64,000 nucleotides of DNA, from the NCBI GenBank assembly GCA_039591615.1, contig JBDHDH010000004.1:8775-72774 (forward strand), written 5' to 3'. Position 1 is the first letter of the stretch; each line of letters begins with the position of its first letter. The notes below the pieces were generated by a model. That model was not told the DNA's origin and did no database searches. It saw only the letters and a list, made by a program, of their open reading frames with translations. This document shows, one piece after another, positions 36,223-44,779 of the stretch. The position numbers and the translations under genes are program-made. The stretch is from JBDHDH01 sp039591615 (GTDB lineage Bacteria > Gemmatimonadota > Gemmatimonadetes > Gemmatimonadales > GWC2-71-9).

Positions 36223-37377
36223 TCACCGCGTCACCTCCAAGAACCGCTCGACCCGATCCCAGTCTGCTACAGTGTCCTCGTACCCAAGCTCCACCAGCAG
36301 ATTCGTGTAGGTGGGCTCGAACAGGAGATAACTCACGAAGTCCGAGCTCCCGGGCCGCCTTGCACCGATGCTGTTCACGACCCAGCGCAGCATCTTAGGG
36401 AGGTTCTCGCCGTGCCCTCGAGAGAGCACGCCGAGGTCCCGGGACGGGCGTAGCATCAGGAGCTCGATAGGACGGAGCTTGCCCGGGCCGAGCGTTCCCG
36501 GCGCACACCGCTCGAGCACGTGGTTGATGCGTTCCAGGCGTTCCGCATCGGCGTCCAAGGAATCCAGGAACACGGCGTTGAACAGCAGGCCCATGACCTC
36601 GGCGCTGGCGGGGTATTCCCCCACTGGATGAACCGGGACGCTCGCGAACGCTCTCCCCGACCGCATCGTGATCGCAATGATCCGCGTTGCGCCCAAATGG
36701 ATCGCCGGAGCCAGCGGCGCGATCTGCCGCACACTGCCATCACCGTAGAAGCCATCCCGCAATCGCACCGCGGAGAAGATGATCGGGATTGCGGCGGACG
36801 CCATCACGTGGTCGATGGTGAGCTCGGCTCGGACGCCGATGCGCTGCACCCGCTCCCATACGGGGATGTCAGATACGCCTTGCATGAACGTGACCGTCTG
36901 CCCCGTGGTGTACGAGGTCGCGCTCAGCGCTACGGCCCGCAGCCGCTCCTCGAGGATGTTCGTCTCGATTCCCGAGAGATCCATACACCCCTCGAGAAAC
37001 CGCGTCAGCGGCGAGAGATTCATCAAACCCTTCACCGTCCCGGGCTCGGTGCGGCGACCGAATCGCGTACGTAGGAGCCCGCGCAGGGACGTGCGGAGCA
37101 GGCCCACGGGGTGGACGGAATAGACCTGGTCGGGGGTGAGCCTCGACCACTCGGTCCGAAGGCCGGCCACCGCCGTCGCGAAGTTGCCTCGGTGCGCCGC
37201 CAGGTAGGCGATATTGATGGCGCCGGCCGACACGCCCGTCAGGATCGGGATCCGGAGGTCCGGAACGCGCTCTGCGATTGCTGACAATACTCCGACCTGG
37301 TACGCGGCACGGGCACCGCCTCCCGCAAGCACGAGCGCGACGTCGTCGGAGGGTGACTGGAGACCCGGGAGCGTCAT
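36223..37377 (-). CDS. Patatin-like phospholipase
   Basis: The 384-residue protein has the patatin lipase signature: oxyanion hole VLAGGGARAAYQVGVL (about 15-30), the nucleophile elbow GVSAG (about 48-52) and the catalytic dyad Asp in FYGDGSVRQ (about 200). Start ATG 37377 opens MTLPGLQSPSD; an upstream ATG (37425) would run into the promoter of the divergent arfB. Acts on membrane or storage lipids; cytoplasmic, as no signal peptide is seen. Confidence 0.92.
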   Translation of the reverse strand: MTLPGLQSPSDDVALVLAGGGARAAYQVGVLSAIAERVPDLRIPILTGVSAGAINIAYLAAHRGNFATAVAGLRTEWSRLTPDQVYSVHPVGLLRTSLRGLLRTRFGRRTEPGTVKGLMNLSPLTRFLEGCMDLSGIETNILEERLRAVALSATSYTTGQTVTFMQGVSDIPVWERVQRIGVRAELTIDHVMASAAIPIIFSAVRLRDGFYGDGSVRQIAPLAPAIHLGATRIIAITMRSGRAFASVPVHPVGEYPASAEVMGLLFNAVFLDSLDADAERLERINHVLERCAPGTLGPGKLRPIELLMLRPSRDLGVLSRGHGENLPKMLRWVVNSIGARRPGSSDFVSYLLFEPTYTNLLVELGYEDTVADWDRVERFLEVTR

Positions 37378-37441
37378 GGCCGCGGAAAGGTGACGAGAGC
37401 GCGCGGGCAGCGCCAGGGGCTGCATTTCGCGCGCGCGCGCT

Positions 37442-37447
37442 TATCTT
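37442..37447 (+). promoter_or_regulatory. TATCTT -10 box close to the arfB start
   Basis: The hexamer ends 8 nt before the GTG at 37456, the same arrangement as at acnA. This spacing leaves essentially no untranslated leader. Confidence 0.45.
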
Positions 37448-37455
37448 CCGACCCC

Positions 37456-37863
37456 GTGGCGTTCACCGTTCCCGACGACGAGCTGGAATTTCGTGCCAGT
37501 CGTGCGAGCGGCCCGGGCGGACAGCACGTCAACAAGACGTCAACCCGGGTCGAGGTGTTGTGGAACGTCCGAACGAGCGCCGCACTGACCGATGTGCAGC
37601 GCACGCGGGTGCTGGACAAGCTGAGCAATCGGGTAGACTCCACCGGTGTGCTGCGCGTGGCCGCCAGCGAGCGACGCAGTCAGCTGCGCAATCGCGAAGC
37701 GGCGGCGATGCGACTCAATGCGCTGGTGCAGGAGGCGCTCCGGAAACCCCGCCCCCGAAAACGGACCAAGCCGCCGCGGGCAGCCATCGAGAAGCGGCTC
37801 GAGGAGAAACGGCGGCGCTCGGACACCAAGCAACGGCGAGGGCGCGTCAAACCTGAGGATTGA
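37456..37863 (+). CDS. arfB: Peptidyl-tRNA hydrolase ArfB (ribosome rescue)
   Basis: Rescues ribosomes stalled on non-stop mRNA by hydrolysing peptidyl-tRNA. The 135 residues have the GGQ loop in ASGPGGQHVNKTSTRVE (about 16-32; GGQ near 20-22) of a release-factor domain 3. A strongly basic C-terminal tail (from about 98) is needed to sit in the empty mRNA channel. Normal length for ArfB/YaeJ. The GTG start directly follows the TATCTT box with almost no leader. Confidence 0.93.
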   Translation: MAFTVPDDELEFRASRASGPGGQHVNKTSTRVEVLWNVRTSAALTDVQRTRVLDKLSNRVDSTGVLRVAASERRSQLRNREAAAMRLNALVQEALRKPRPRKRTKPPRAAIEKRLEEKRRRSDTKQRRGRVKPED

Positions 37864-37926
37864 GATCGGAGCGAACGGACGTCCGGCGACTGGTCCGACG
37901 TCGAGGAGAGCCATGGAGAGATTCTC

Positions 37927-38394
37927 ATGCAGCTAGGGCACGTTCCCCTGGCCTTATCCATCGCGACCTACGACTGGAGCCCGAGAACGGCGATCTTCTG
38001 CCTCGCGATGCACTTTCTGCCCAACGTCGACTCCCTCGTGGAGCGTGCCGGGTGGGCCGACAGCGGCTTTCATTGCAGCGCGACGCATACCGTGTGGTTC
38101 GCCGTCGTCATGAGCGCCATCGTGGCAATCGTGTCGCCGCACTACTCGATCTTTGCATTCGCCGCCATCATGACCCACTTCGCTGCCGACATCGGAAGTA
38201 CCGTAGGTCTCCCTCTCCTCTGGCCGTTCTACCGCAAGAGGCTGACCCTCGCCCTGTTCAAGGACTCGGGCTACTGGGGAAAAGAGATGTACATCGGATA
38301 CTATAGACAACCCATGGCGTGGGTACTGGAGGGTGGGGTCATCGCCTTCTTTGTGTACCGCCTCTTCCATATCGGGGCGTTGGGATCGGGATAG
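37927..38394 (+). CDS. YdjM-like membrane metal-dependent hydrolase
   Basis: Small polytopic membrane protein of 155 residues with four hydrophobic segments. The pattern of conserved histidines (HFLPN, SATHTVWFA, MTHFAADIGSTVGLPLLWPF) matches the YdjM/LexA-regulated hydrolase family (PF04307-type). The function of the family is poorly known; it may act on membrane phospholipids. It follows arfB by 63 bp and precedes the GMC gene by 13 bp. Confidence 0.8.
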   Translation: MQLGHVPLALSIATYDWSPRTAIFCLAMHFLPNVDSLVERAGWADSGFHCSATHTVWFAVVMSAIVAIVSPHYSIFAFAAIMTHFAADIGSTVGLPLLWPFYRKRLTLALFKDSGYWGKEMYIGYYRQPMAWVLEGGVIAFFVYRLFHIGALGSG

Positions 38395-38407
38395 GCTGGC
38401 GCGTTCG

Positions 38408-39994
38408 ATGCACTCTTCCCACTGGGATACCGTCATCGTCGGGAGTGGATTCGGGGGCAGCACGGTTGCCCTCGAACTCGCCAAGGCTGGGCGCAACGTG
38501 TTGGTGCTCGAGCGCGGTCGATGGGTCGACCGCGACGACTCGGCGTGGGACCCCATCGCCATTCAAGTAGAGCGCAAGTACCGCGGCGTCACATCCTACG
38601 AAGTGGACGAGCGATGGGGCCGGAAGATCACGTATCCGGACGATGCCGTCGGGGGGAAGTCGATCTTCTACGGTGCCGCCTCCTTTCGTTACCGCGAGGC
38701 CGACTTCACGACCAGCGCCCGCTTCGCAGGCGGGCCGTCGGACACCATCCCAAATATGGACTGGCCCATCCAGTACGCGGACCTCGAGCCGTTCTATCAC
38801 GAAGCGGAGCACACCATCGGTGTGGCCGGTGTGGCCGGCACCGATCCCACCGAGCCACCACGAGTCGGCGATTATCCAGCCCCGCCTCCCCCCTACGGAA
38901 GGTCGGCGCGTCGGATCGCCGATGCGGCGAGTGCCCTCGGACTCCGACCCTTTCCCATCCCACTCGCCATCAACTTCGACGGAAGGGGCGGGCGGCCGAG
39001 CTGCGCGATGTGCATGACGTGTGACTTGTTCCCGTGCAAGATCTGCGCGAAGAACGACCTCGCGGTGACAGTCCTCGCCGACGCACACCGGCGCGGTGCT
39101 CGGATCCGCTCTCGCACCATCGTGAAGCGACTCGTCATGGAAGCGGACCGGGTACGCGCCGTGGAATGCATCGACCTCGAACGAAACGAGGAGATCACCA
39201 TCACGTGCGATCTCTGCGTGGTGAGTTGCGGCGCCATCGGCTCGGCGGCCCTCCTTTTGGCGTCGGGGCTCGGCGAGCGAAGGCCCAACGGCCCATTGAT
39301 CGGTCGCCACCTCATGCGGCACTGCAGTGGCGTCGTCATCGGGCTCTTTCCATTCAAGACCAACCCCGAGCAACTGTTTCACAAACAGGTGGCGATTGCC
39401 GATTTCTATTTTGGAGACCGCAGTCGGCGTCCCGAGGGGCCGTGGGGCATGATCCAGGCATTGCAAACGCCGCCACCCGAGTTCATCGAGCAGACTTCGC
39501 CCTTCCCGTTTCCGGTGGGGAAGATCGGTGCGAAAACGATTGCACACCACGCCTACTTGTTGTGCATCGCGGAGGATCTTCCCCGCCCCGACAACCGGGT
39601 CGAGGTGGATGCTGGGATCCGCGACGGCATCGGCATGCCACGCGTGCGAGTCCACCACCGGTACACAACCCGAGATCGCAAAGCCCGCCGGGCGCTCTTC
39701 GGCAAAGGCGGGCGAATCCTGCGACAGGCTGGCGCGCTCATTCGCGTTCGCATGCCCATCCACACCTATTCCCACGCCATTGGGACGTGTCGCTTCGGCG
39801 AGCATCCGGAACGGGCAGTGTTGGATCCGTGGTGTGGGTTCTTTGGCGTTTCGAATCTCTTCGTCGTTGACGGAAGCTTCCTCCCGTCCTCGGGAAGCGT
39901 GAACCCAAGCCTCACCATCGCCGCCAACGGTCTCCGCGTGGGGCGGTATCTGGCCGACCACTGGGACGAGGTGCTGGACCGCAACCCGCCGTGA
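38408..39994 (+). CDS. GMC-family FAD oxidoreductase with cysteine cluster
   Basis: FAD-dependent alcohol/sugar oxidoreductase of 528 residues. It has an N-terminal dinucleotide motif VIVGSGFGGS (9-18), substrate-domain segments, and a C-terminal catalytic region (HAIGTCRFG near 455 and SGSVNPSLTIAANGLRVGRYL near 490). Cysteines 199, 202, 205, 210 and 213 form CxxCxxCx4CxxC, a pattern seen in some long-chain alcohol/cholesterol oxidase-like members that could hold metal or a disulfide. ATG 38408 was preferred because it starts MHSSHWDTVIVG. Ends overlapping the next gene (GTGA). Confidence 0.88.
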   Translation: MHSSHWDTVIVGSGFGGSTVALELAKAGRNVLVLERGRWVDRDDSAWDPIAIQVERKYRGVTSYEVDERWGRKITYPDDAVGGKSIFYGAASFRYREADFTTSARFAGGPSDTIPNMDWPIQYADLEPFYHEAEHTIGVAGVAGTDPTEPPRVGDYPAPPPPYGRSARRIADAASALGLRPFPIPLAINFDGRGGRPSCAMCMTCDLFPCKICAKNDLAVTVLADAHRRGARIRSRTIVKRLVMEADRVRAVECIDLERNEEITITCDLCVVSCGAIGSAALLLASGLGERRPNGPLIGRHLMRHCSGVVIGLFPFKTNPEQLFHKQVAIADFYFGDRSRRPEGPWGMIQALQTPPPEFIEQTSPFPFPVGKIGAKTIAHHAYLLCIAEDLPRPDNRVEVDAGIRDGIGMPRVRVHHRYTTRDRKARRALFGKGGRILRQAGALIRVRMPIHTYSHAIGTCRFGEHPERAVLDPWCGFFGVSNLFVVDGSFLPSSGSVNPSLTIAANGLRVGRYLADHWDEVLDRNPP

Positions 39995-41004
39995 CCAAGA
40001 TCAACCTCTGCATCCTCGGTTGCGGCGCCATTGCCAGGCTTCACAGCCGGGTAGCCCGTACCCTACGTTCGCGAGTCAATCTCCTCTACGCCAGCCGATC
40101 GCTCGAGACCGCGGAGACCTACAATCGCAAGTTCGGTGGGATCGGGGCCTTCGGCGACTACGAGTCCGCATGTGCGGACCCGCGGGTGGACGCCGTACTC
40201 ATTTGCACGCCCCACGCGCTCCACGTCTCCCACGCGCATCTCGCGGCGCGCAATGGCAAGGCGATGCTGATCGAAAAGCCGGTCACCCGTACGCTCCAGG
40301 AGTTATCCGAAATCGAGCGCGTCGTCGGAGAGACAGGCGTTATCGCGATGGTCGCCGAGAACTACCATTTCAAGCCGCTCATCAACGTGCTACGGCAGCA
40401 CATCACACGGGGCGACATGGGTGACGTGTTGTTCGTCGAGGTAAATCGCGCCGGAACGAGCACCATTCGGGGTTGGCGCGCAGATGCCGAGATGATGGGA
40501 GGGGGAGCGCTGCTGGAAGGCGGTGTGCACTGGATGAATCTGTTGGTGAATATCGGAGGAAAAGTCGATACCGTCGTGGCTGCGCATCCCACAAAGGATA
40601 GGGAGCTCATCGCACCCTTCGAAGACAGCTTGGAGCTGCTCGTCAAGTTCGCGGACGGCGCCGTCGGCAAGCTGCTTCACGCCTGGAATCTGCGAAATCG
40701 CATCGGCGGCCTGAGCATCTCCAAGATCTACGGCAGCGACGGCAACATACACTTCGAAAGCAACGGTATCGCTGTGCTCGTTCTCGGGCGTCGCAAGCGC
40801 CTTCGACTCCCCGGATTCCTTGATATCATGGGCTATCGGGCCATGTTGAAGCACTTCGTCGATTGTGTGCAGGGTGGCCGGACGCCGAGCATGTCCCTGG
40901 CAGTCGCACGGCGCGACCTCCGGGTGATCGCCGCGGCGTACCGGTCGCTTGAGAGTGGGCACTTCGAATCCGCGCAGGAGGATCGCGATGTTCGAAATCA
41001 CTAG
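39991..41004 (+). CDS. Gfo/Idh/MocA-family oxidoreductase
   Basis: NAD(P)-dependent sugar or sugar-derivative dehydrogenase, 337 residues. Rossmann motif CILGCGAIA (7-15) and the catalytic Lys in IEKPVTR (about 91-97) are present, followed by the alpha/beta substrate domain with GGALLEGGVHWMN. The GTG at 39991 overlaps the GMC stop, so the two are coupled and may modify the same substrate in sequence. The exact substrate is unknown. Confidence 0.9.
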   Translation: MTKINLCILGCGAIARLHSRVARTLRSRVNLLYASRSLETAETYNRKFGGIGAFGDYESACADPRVDAVLICTPHALHVSHAHLAARNGKAMLIEKPVTRTLQELSEIERVVGETGVIAMVAENYHFKPLINVLRQHITRGDMGDVLFVEVNRAGTSTIRGWRADAEMMGGGALLEGGVHWMNLLVNIGGKVDTVVAAHPTKDRELIAPFEDSLELLVKFADGAVGKLLHAWNLRNRIGGLSISKIYGSDGNIHFESNGIAVLVLGRRKRLRLPGFLDIMGYRAMLKHFVDCVQGGRTPSMSLAVARRDLRVIAAAYRSLESGHFESAQEDRDVRNH

Positions 41005-41455
41005 CCCGGCATTCTCGGACGGAGGACCCATCCCCCGGGCACACACGTGCGACGGCGCAGACCTCTCCCCTCCCCTCACCTGGCGGGATGCCCCAAAAGG
41101 AACGAGTGCGTTCGCGCTCGTGGTGGACGACCCCGACGCCCCAGCGGGAACCTGGGTCCACTGGGTGGTGTACGGCCTCGACGCGTCGACCACCAACCTG
41201 CCCGCTGGCATACCGACGACGCCCGAACTCGAGCAACCCATCGGGGCCACGCAAGGCACCAACGATTTCCGGCGGAGCGGGTACGGCGGACCATGCCCGC
41301 CACGAGGGCGACCGCATCGATACGTGTTCACGCTGTACGCTCTCGATACGCGAATCGCGCTCCCACCGGGAGCCACCAAGAACGTGCTCCTGCGTGCCAT
41401 CAAAGAACACGTTCTGGAAGAGGCAAAGATGATCGGGACGTACGGGAGGGGATAG
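40988..41455 (+). CDS. YbhB/YbcL-type phosphatidylethanolamine-binding (PEBP) protein
   Basis: Small cytoplasmic protein of 155 residues of the Raf-kinase-inhibitor-like PEBP family. Ligand-site motifs are DDPDAPAGTWVHWVVY (about 47-62) and GPCPPRGRPHRYVFTLYALD (about 100-119). Start ATG overlaps the end of the Gfo/Idh gene by 17 bp. The bacterial family has no firmly established role. Confidence 0.9.
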   Translation: MFEITSPAFSDGGPIPRAHTCDGADLSPPLTWRDAPKGTSAFALVVDDPDAPAGTWVHWVVYGLDASTTNLPAGIPTTPELEQPIGATQGTNDFRRSGYGGPCPPRGRPHRYVFTLYALDTRIALPPGATKNVLLRAIKEHVLEEAKMIGTYGRG

Positions 41456-41537
41456 GCCGGTCCCACATGATCGCTTGACGGTGGAACGGCATAGCGGGAC
41501 CCCCATCCACCCCACGGGCCACCCCCCGTACCGACAC

Positions 41538-42002
41538 TCACCGATACTCGACATCCGTCGAGATGTCTACGCAGCCGCCGATACTCCGCGCCACGGGACA
41601 GGCCCCGGCGTGGACCGCCAGCACGCGTTCCACCGTTTGGCGCGCCTCGCCGGGAACCTCCAGCTCATACCGGACATGGATGCGCCGGATCACCAGAACG
41701 CCTTCCTCTTTCTCGATCTCACCGGTAACGTGGCCAACGAGGTGTTCCGGCTCGACCGCGACCCCGCGCGCTGCCAGCGCGCCAGCAAAGGTGCCGGTGA
41801 GTCAGCCGCCGGCCGCCGCCACCACATAGTCCAGGGTCGTCGCATGCGGGTCCTCCTCGCTCATATCGACGCCGTAGTGCTCGGCGACGGCTCCGTGAAC
41901 GCCGAACGACACTGGCTTCGGCTCCGCCGGGATCATTGCACGGCGCAGCGGTCCGCCAATACGCTGAATCGTGGCCCGGGACGTGTAAACGACATCTGAC
42001 AT
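41538..42002 (-). CDS. OsmC-family protein with in-frame UGA at the catalytic Cys position (candidate selenoprotein)
   Basis: OsmC/YhfA-type peroxiredoxin-like protein of 154 residues if the UGA at 41802-41804 (codon 67) is read as selenocysteine. The N-terminal half ends YVVAAAGG. After the UGA the same frame continues LTGTFAGALAARGV and later HAGACPVARSIGGC, which is the standard OsmC second half with its second redox Cys. Thus the UGA sits exactly where the peroxidatic Cys of GGC stands in homologues. The start ATG has an excellent AGGGAGG ribosome site. A perfect 7-bp hairpin follows the UGA (41766-41782). Alternative: a one-base nonsense mutation (TGC to TGA) or a sequence error. Confidence 0.8.
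41766..41782 (-). promoter_or_regulatory. Candidate bacterial SECIS hairpin
   Basis: On the minus-strand RNA, GCGCGCU-GGC-AGCGCGC is a perfect 7-bp stem with a 3-nt loop whose first base is G. The loop starts 26 nt after the UGA, inside the 16-37 nt range known for bSECIS elements. The coding frame is kept through it. Confidence 0.6.
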
Positions 42003-42030
42003 CGGTCTGCCTCCCTCGCGAGTCGCCAGC

Positions 42031-43065
42031 ATGAACAGTCTGTACCTGATTCTCCTCGTCTCCGCCACCGCGCAGGTGCAAAACCTTACCTGGGCAACCG
42101 CACCTCCGCTACCCGAGCCACGCGCCAACAATGCCGTGGCCGCCGTCACCACGTCTCGGGGCCCAGCGGTGTTTTCCTTCCTGGGTCTCGACACCACCAA
42201 GGCATGGAACGGGGTTCGGAGCGAGGCCTACCGTTGGGACGTCGGAGGAGCCTCGTGGCGCACTGTGGCGCCGGTGCCCGGCCCGGGGCGCCTGGCGGCG
42301 ACGGCGCAGGCCGTGCGCGGGAAGATCTACCTCTTCGGAGGCTACACCGTCGGGCGTGATGGCGCCGAGAAGTCTCTGCCGAACGTCGACATCTACGATC
42401 CCGAGAGTGATGCCTGGCATCGAGGAGCTCCTATCCCGGTTCCGACCGACGACGCGGTTTCCGGGGTTTGGCGGGACTCACTCATCGTTCTGGTGTCGGG
42501 ATGGCACGATCGGGACAACGTGGCCGACGTCCAGGTCTACGACCCCTCGACGGATCGGTGGCGTCGGGCCGACCCCATCCCAGGCCCCCCCGTGTTCGGT
42601 CACGCCGGTGCCGTCGCCGGAGACGTGATCGTGTACATCGACGGCGTCCGAACCAGCGCCAGGCGTCCGCGCTTCGGTATCGAGGGCTCGTCATGGCTCG
42701 GCGCCATCGACCCGGACGACCCTCCAAACATCCGTTGGGGACGCCTGCCACCGCATCCCGGGCCCCCGCTCTATCGCGCTGCCGCCGGCGCAGCCGGCCG
42801 ATGGATCCTCTTCGCAGGAGGAACGGACAACCCGTACAACTTCAATGGCGTAGGATATGACGGCCAGCCGTCCGAACCCCGATCCGAAGTCTTTGCGTTC
42901 GATACGCTCCTACGTAGCTGGGCCAGACTACCGGACCTGCCGGTCGCCACGATGGACCACCGCGGGATCGTGCTGGCCGAAGGGACGCTCGTGATCGTAG
43001 GCGGCATGATCGGCAACCAACGGGTGACCGATCGCGTGGCGACCGCACGTTGGCAGGAACCCTAG
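42031..43065 (+). CDS. Secreted Kelch-repeat beta-propeller protein
   Basis: The 344-residue exported protein has a short signal peptide (MNSLYLILLVSATAQVQ). It is followed by at least five Kelch blades with recurring GG pairs and Trp/Tyr six to eight residues later, such as KIYLFGGYTVG, NVDIYDPESDAWHRG, DVQVYDPSTDRWRR and ILFAGGTDNPYN. No catalytic domain is attached, so a binding role is likely. It diverges from the OsmC gene with 28 bp between start codons. Confidence 0.85.
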   Translation: MNSLYLILLVSATAQVQNLTWATAPPLPEPRANNAVAAVTTSRGPAVFSFLGLDTTKAWNGVRSEAYRWDVGGASWRTVAPVPGPGRLAATAQAVRGKIYLFGGYTVGRDGAEKSLPNVDIYDPESDAWHRGAPIPVPTDDAVSGVWRDSLIVLVSGWHDRDNVADVQVYDPSTDRWRRADPIPGPPVFGHAGAVAGDVIVYIDGVRTSARRPRFGIEGSSWLGAIDPDDPPNIRWGRLPPHPGPPLYRAAAGAAGRWILFAGGTDNPYNFNGVGYDGQPSEPRSEVFAFDTLLRSWARLPDLPVATMDHRGIVLAEGTLVIVGGMIGNQRVTDRVATARWQEP

Positions 43066-43090
43066 CGACGCCGCGCGGGCGTCCCTAGGG
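43060..43090. terminator. Strong bidirectional terminator hairpin
   Basis: CCCTAG-C-GACGCC-GCGCG-GGCGTC-C-CTAGGG: a 12-bp stem with one C-C mismatch and 5-nt loop. It includes the Kelch stop codon and is followed by a T-rich stretch on the plus strand. It separates two converging genes. Confidence 0.7.
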
Positions 43091-43097
43091 TTGTTCG

Positions 43098-44483
43098 TTA
43101 GAGCGCCTTCACTTCCTCTATGAGGTTCTTGACCGAGCTCTTGGCGTCACCGAACAACATCGACGTCTTGGGATCGAAGAAGAGCGGGTTGTCGATTCCC
43201 GCGAATCCCGGCCGCATGCTCCGCTTCAGCACGATGACATTGTCGGACTTGTCGACGTCCAAGATCGGCATACCGGAGAGCTCACTCCCCGGAGTGCGGG
43301 CTGAAGGGTTCACGACGTCGTTCGCCCCGATGACCACGGATACGTCGGTCCGGGAGAACTCGGGATTGATCTCGTCCATATCGTACAGCTTGTCATACGG
43401 GACGTCTGCCTCTGCGAGCAGCACATTCATGTGCCCGGGCATGCGGCCGGCGACGGGATGGATGGCATACTTCACCTCGACCCCACGGCCCTCTAGTATG
43501 TCAGCCAGTTCCCGGACTTCGTGTTGCGCCTGCGCTACCGCTAGACCGTACCCTGGGCAGAAGACGACGAGGCGGGCATAGGCCAGCATCATGGCGCCGT
43601 CCTCCGCGGTGATCGAGCGAACGCCTCTTCCCTCGATCCCAACAGGGCCCAGCGCCGCCGTTGCGTGCGCGCCGAACGCTCCGAACAGTACGTTGGCCAA
43701 CGACCGATTCATCGCCTTGCACATGATGTTCGTGAGGATGAGTCCCGATGCACCGACCAGGGCGCCGCTGATGATCAATCCCTCGTTGCTAATCACGAAA
43801 CCGGTCGTCGCTGCCGCGATACCCGAATAGGAGTTGAGCAGCGAGATCACAACCGGCATGTCCGCACCGCCGATGGGAATCACCGAGAGAATCCCCAAAA
43901 CCAGGGCCGCGGCCACGAGAATGCCGAGGGCGAGCGTACTGGATGGCTGCAGGACGACCCAGATCCCCACGGCGAGGATTCCCGCGAACAGGAAGCCGTT
44001 GAAGGTCTTCTGCAGTGGGTACGTGACGGCGCGGCCCGTTACGAGCTCCTGGAGCTTGCCGAACGCGATCACGCTTCCCGAAAATGTGACCGAGCCAATC
44101 AATACGCTCAACGGGATGGTGACAGCGACGTTGAGGGGTATGATCGCACCTGCCTGCAACGAGCGCAGGAGCTCCGCACTAGCCACCAGCGCCGAGGCGC
44201 CACCACCGAAGCCATTGAGCAGGGCCACCATCTGCGGCATGGCTGTCATCTCCACCATGCGGGCGAAGGTTGCACCGATGGCCGAGCCAACGACGATGCC
44301 GATGATGATCATTGGCCAAGTGAGAATGCCACCGAACGCGAGCGTCGTGACGATGGCGATGAGCATCCCGAACGACGCCAGCCAGTTCCCGGATCGTGCA
44401 GTAGCCGGGGAGCTCAGGCGCTTGAGTCCTAAGATGAACAGGACCGCCGCAAGCAGATAGGCGAGCTTTGCAAGTCCTGCCAT
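43098..44483 (-). CDS. pntB: NAD(P) transhydrogenase subunit beta
   Basis: Proton-translocating transhydrogenase subunit that binds NADP(H). The 461 residues start with about nine membrane helices (residues 1-265) and end in the soluble NADP domain III with GYGLAVAQAQHEVRELAD, HPVAGRMPGHMNVLLAEA and VIGANDVVNP. Stop-start overlap with pntAB is one base. Together with pntAA and pntAB it makes NADPH from NADH using the proton gradient. Confidence 0.97.
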   Translation of the reverse strand: MAGLAKLAYLLAAVLFILGLKRLSSPATARSGNWLASFGMLIAIVTTLAFGGILTWPMIIIGIVVGSAIGATFARMVEMTAMPQMVALLNGFGGGASALVASAELLRSLQAGAIIPLNVAVTIPLSVLIGSVTFSGSVIAFGKLQELVTGRAVTYPLQKTFNGFLFAGILAVGIWVVLQPSSTLALGILVAAALVLGILSVIPIGGADMPVVISLLNSYSGIAAATTGFVISNEGLIISGALVGASGLILTNIMCKAMNRSLANVLFGAFGAHATAALGPVGIEGRGVRSITAEDGAMMLAYARLVVFCPGYGLAVAQAQHEVRELADILEGRGVEVKYAIHPVAGRMPGHMNVLLAEADVPYDKLYDMDEINPEFSRTDVSVVIGANDVVNPSARTPGSELSGMPILDVDKSDNVIVLKRSMRPGFAGIDNPLFFDPKTSMLFGDAKSSVKNLIEEVKAL

Positions 44484-44779
44484 TACCGTTGCTCCTTCTT
44501 ATCACGCCTGAACATCCGCAACATGCGATCGGTGACCAAGAACCCGCCCACGACGTTGATCATGGCAAACACGACAGCGACGAGACCCAGAATGGATGCC
44601 GCGCGACTCTGCCCCCGCCCCGCCATTACGAGCGCACCGATGATGGTGATTCCCGATATGGCATTGGAACCCGACATCAATGGCGTGTGGAGCGTCGGTG
44701 GAACCTTCGTAATGACTTCGAACCCGACAAACATCGCCAGGACGAAGATGACGAGCAGACCAACCAGTTCCTCAATCAT
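44483..44779 (-). CDS. pntAB: NAD(P) transhydrogenase subunit alpha, membrane part
   Basis: The 98-residue protein has three hydrophobic helices (about 5-25, 38-52 and 62-82) and the segment HTPLMSGSNAISGI, the standard alpha-2 polypeptide seen in three-gene transhydrogenases. Overlaps pntAA by 4 bp and abuts pntB. Confidence 0.95.
   Translation of the reverse strand: MIEELVGLLVIFVLAMFVGFEVITKVPPTLHTPLMSGSNAISGITIIGALVMAGRGQSRAASILGLVAVVFAMINVVGGFLVTDRMLRMFRRDKKEQR

Noticed and set aside
41802..42002. A separate 66-residue OsmC fragment as a complete gene
   Set aside because: The reading frame after the UGA continues with well-conserved OsmC sequence for 87 codons, so the gene does not end there.
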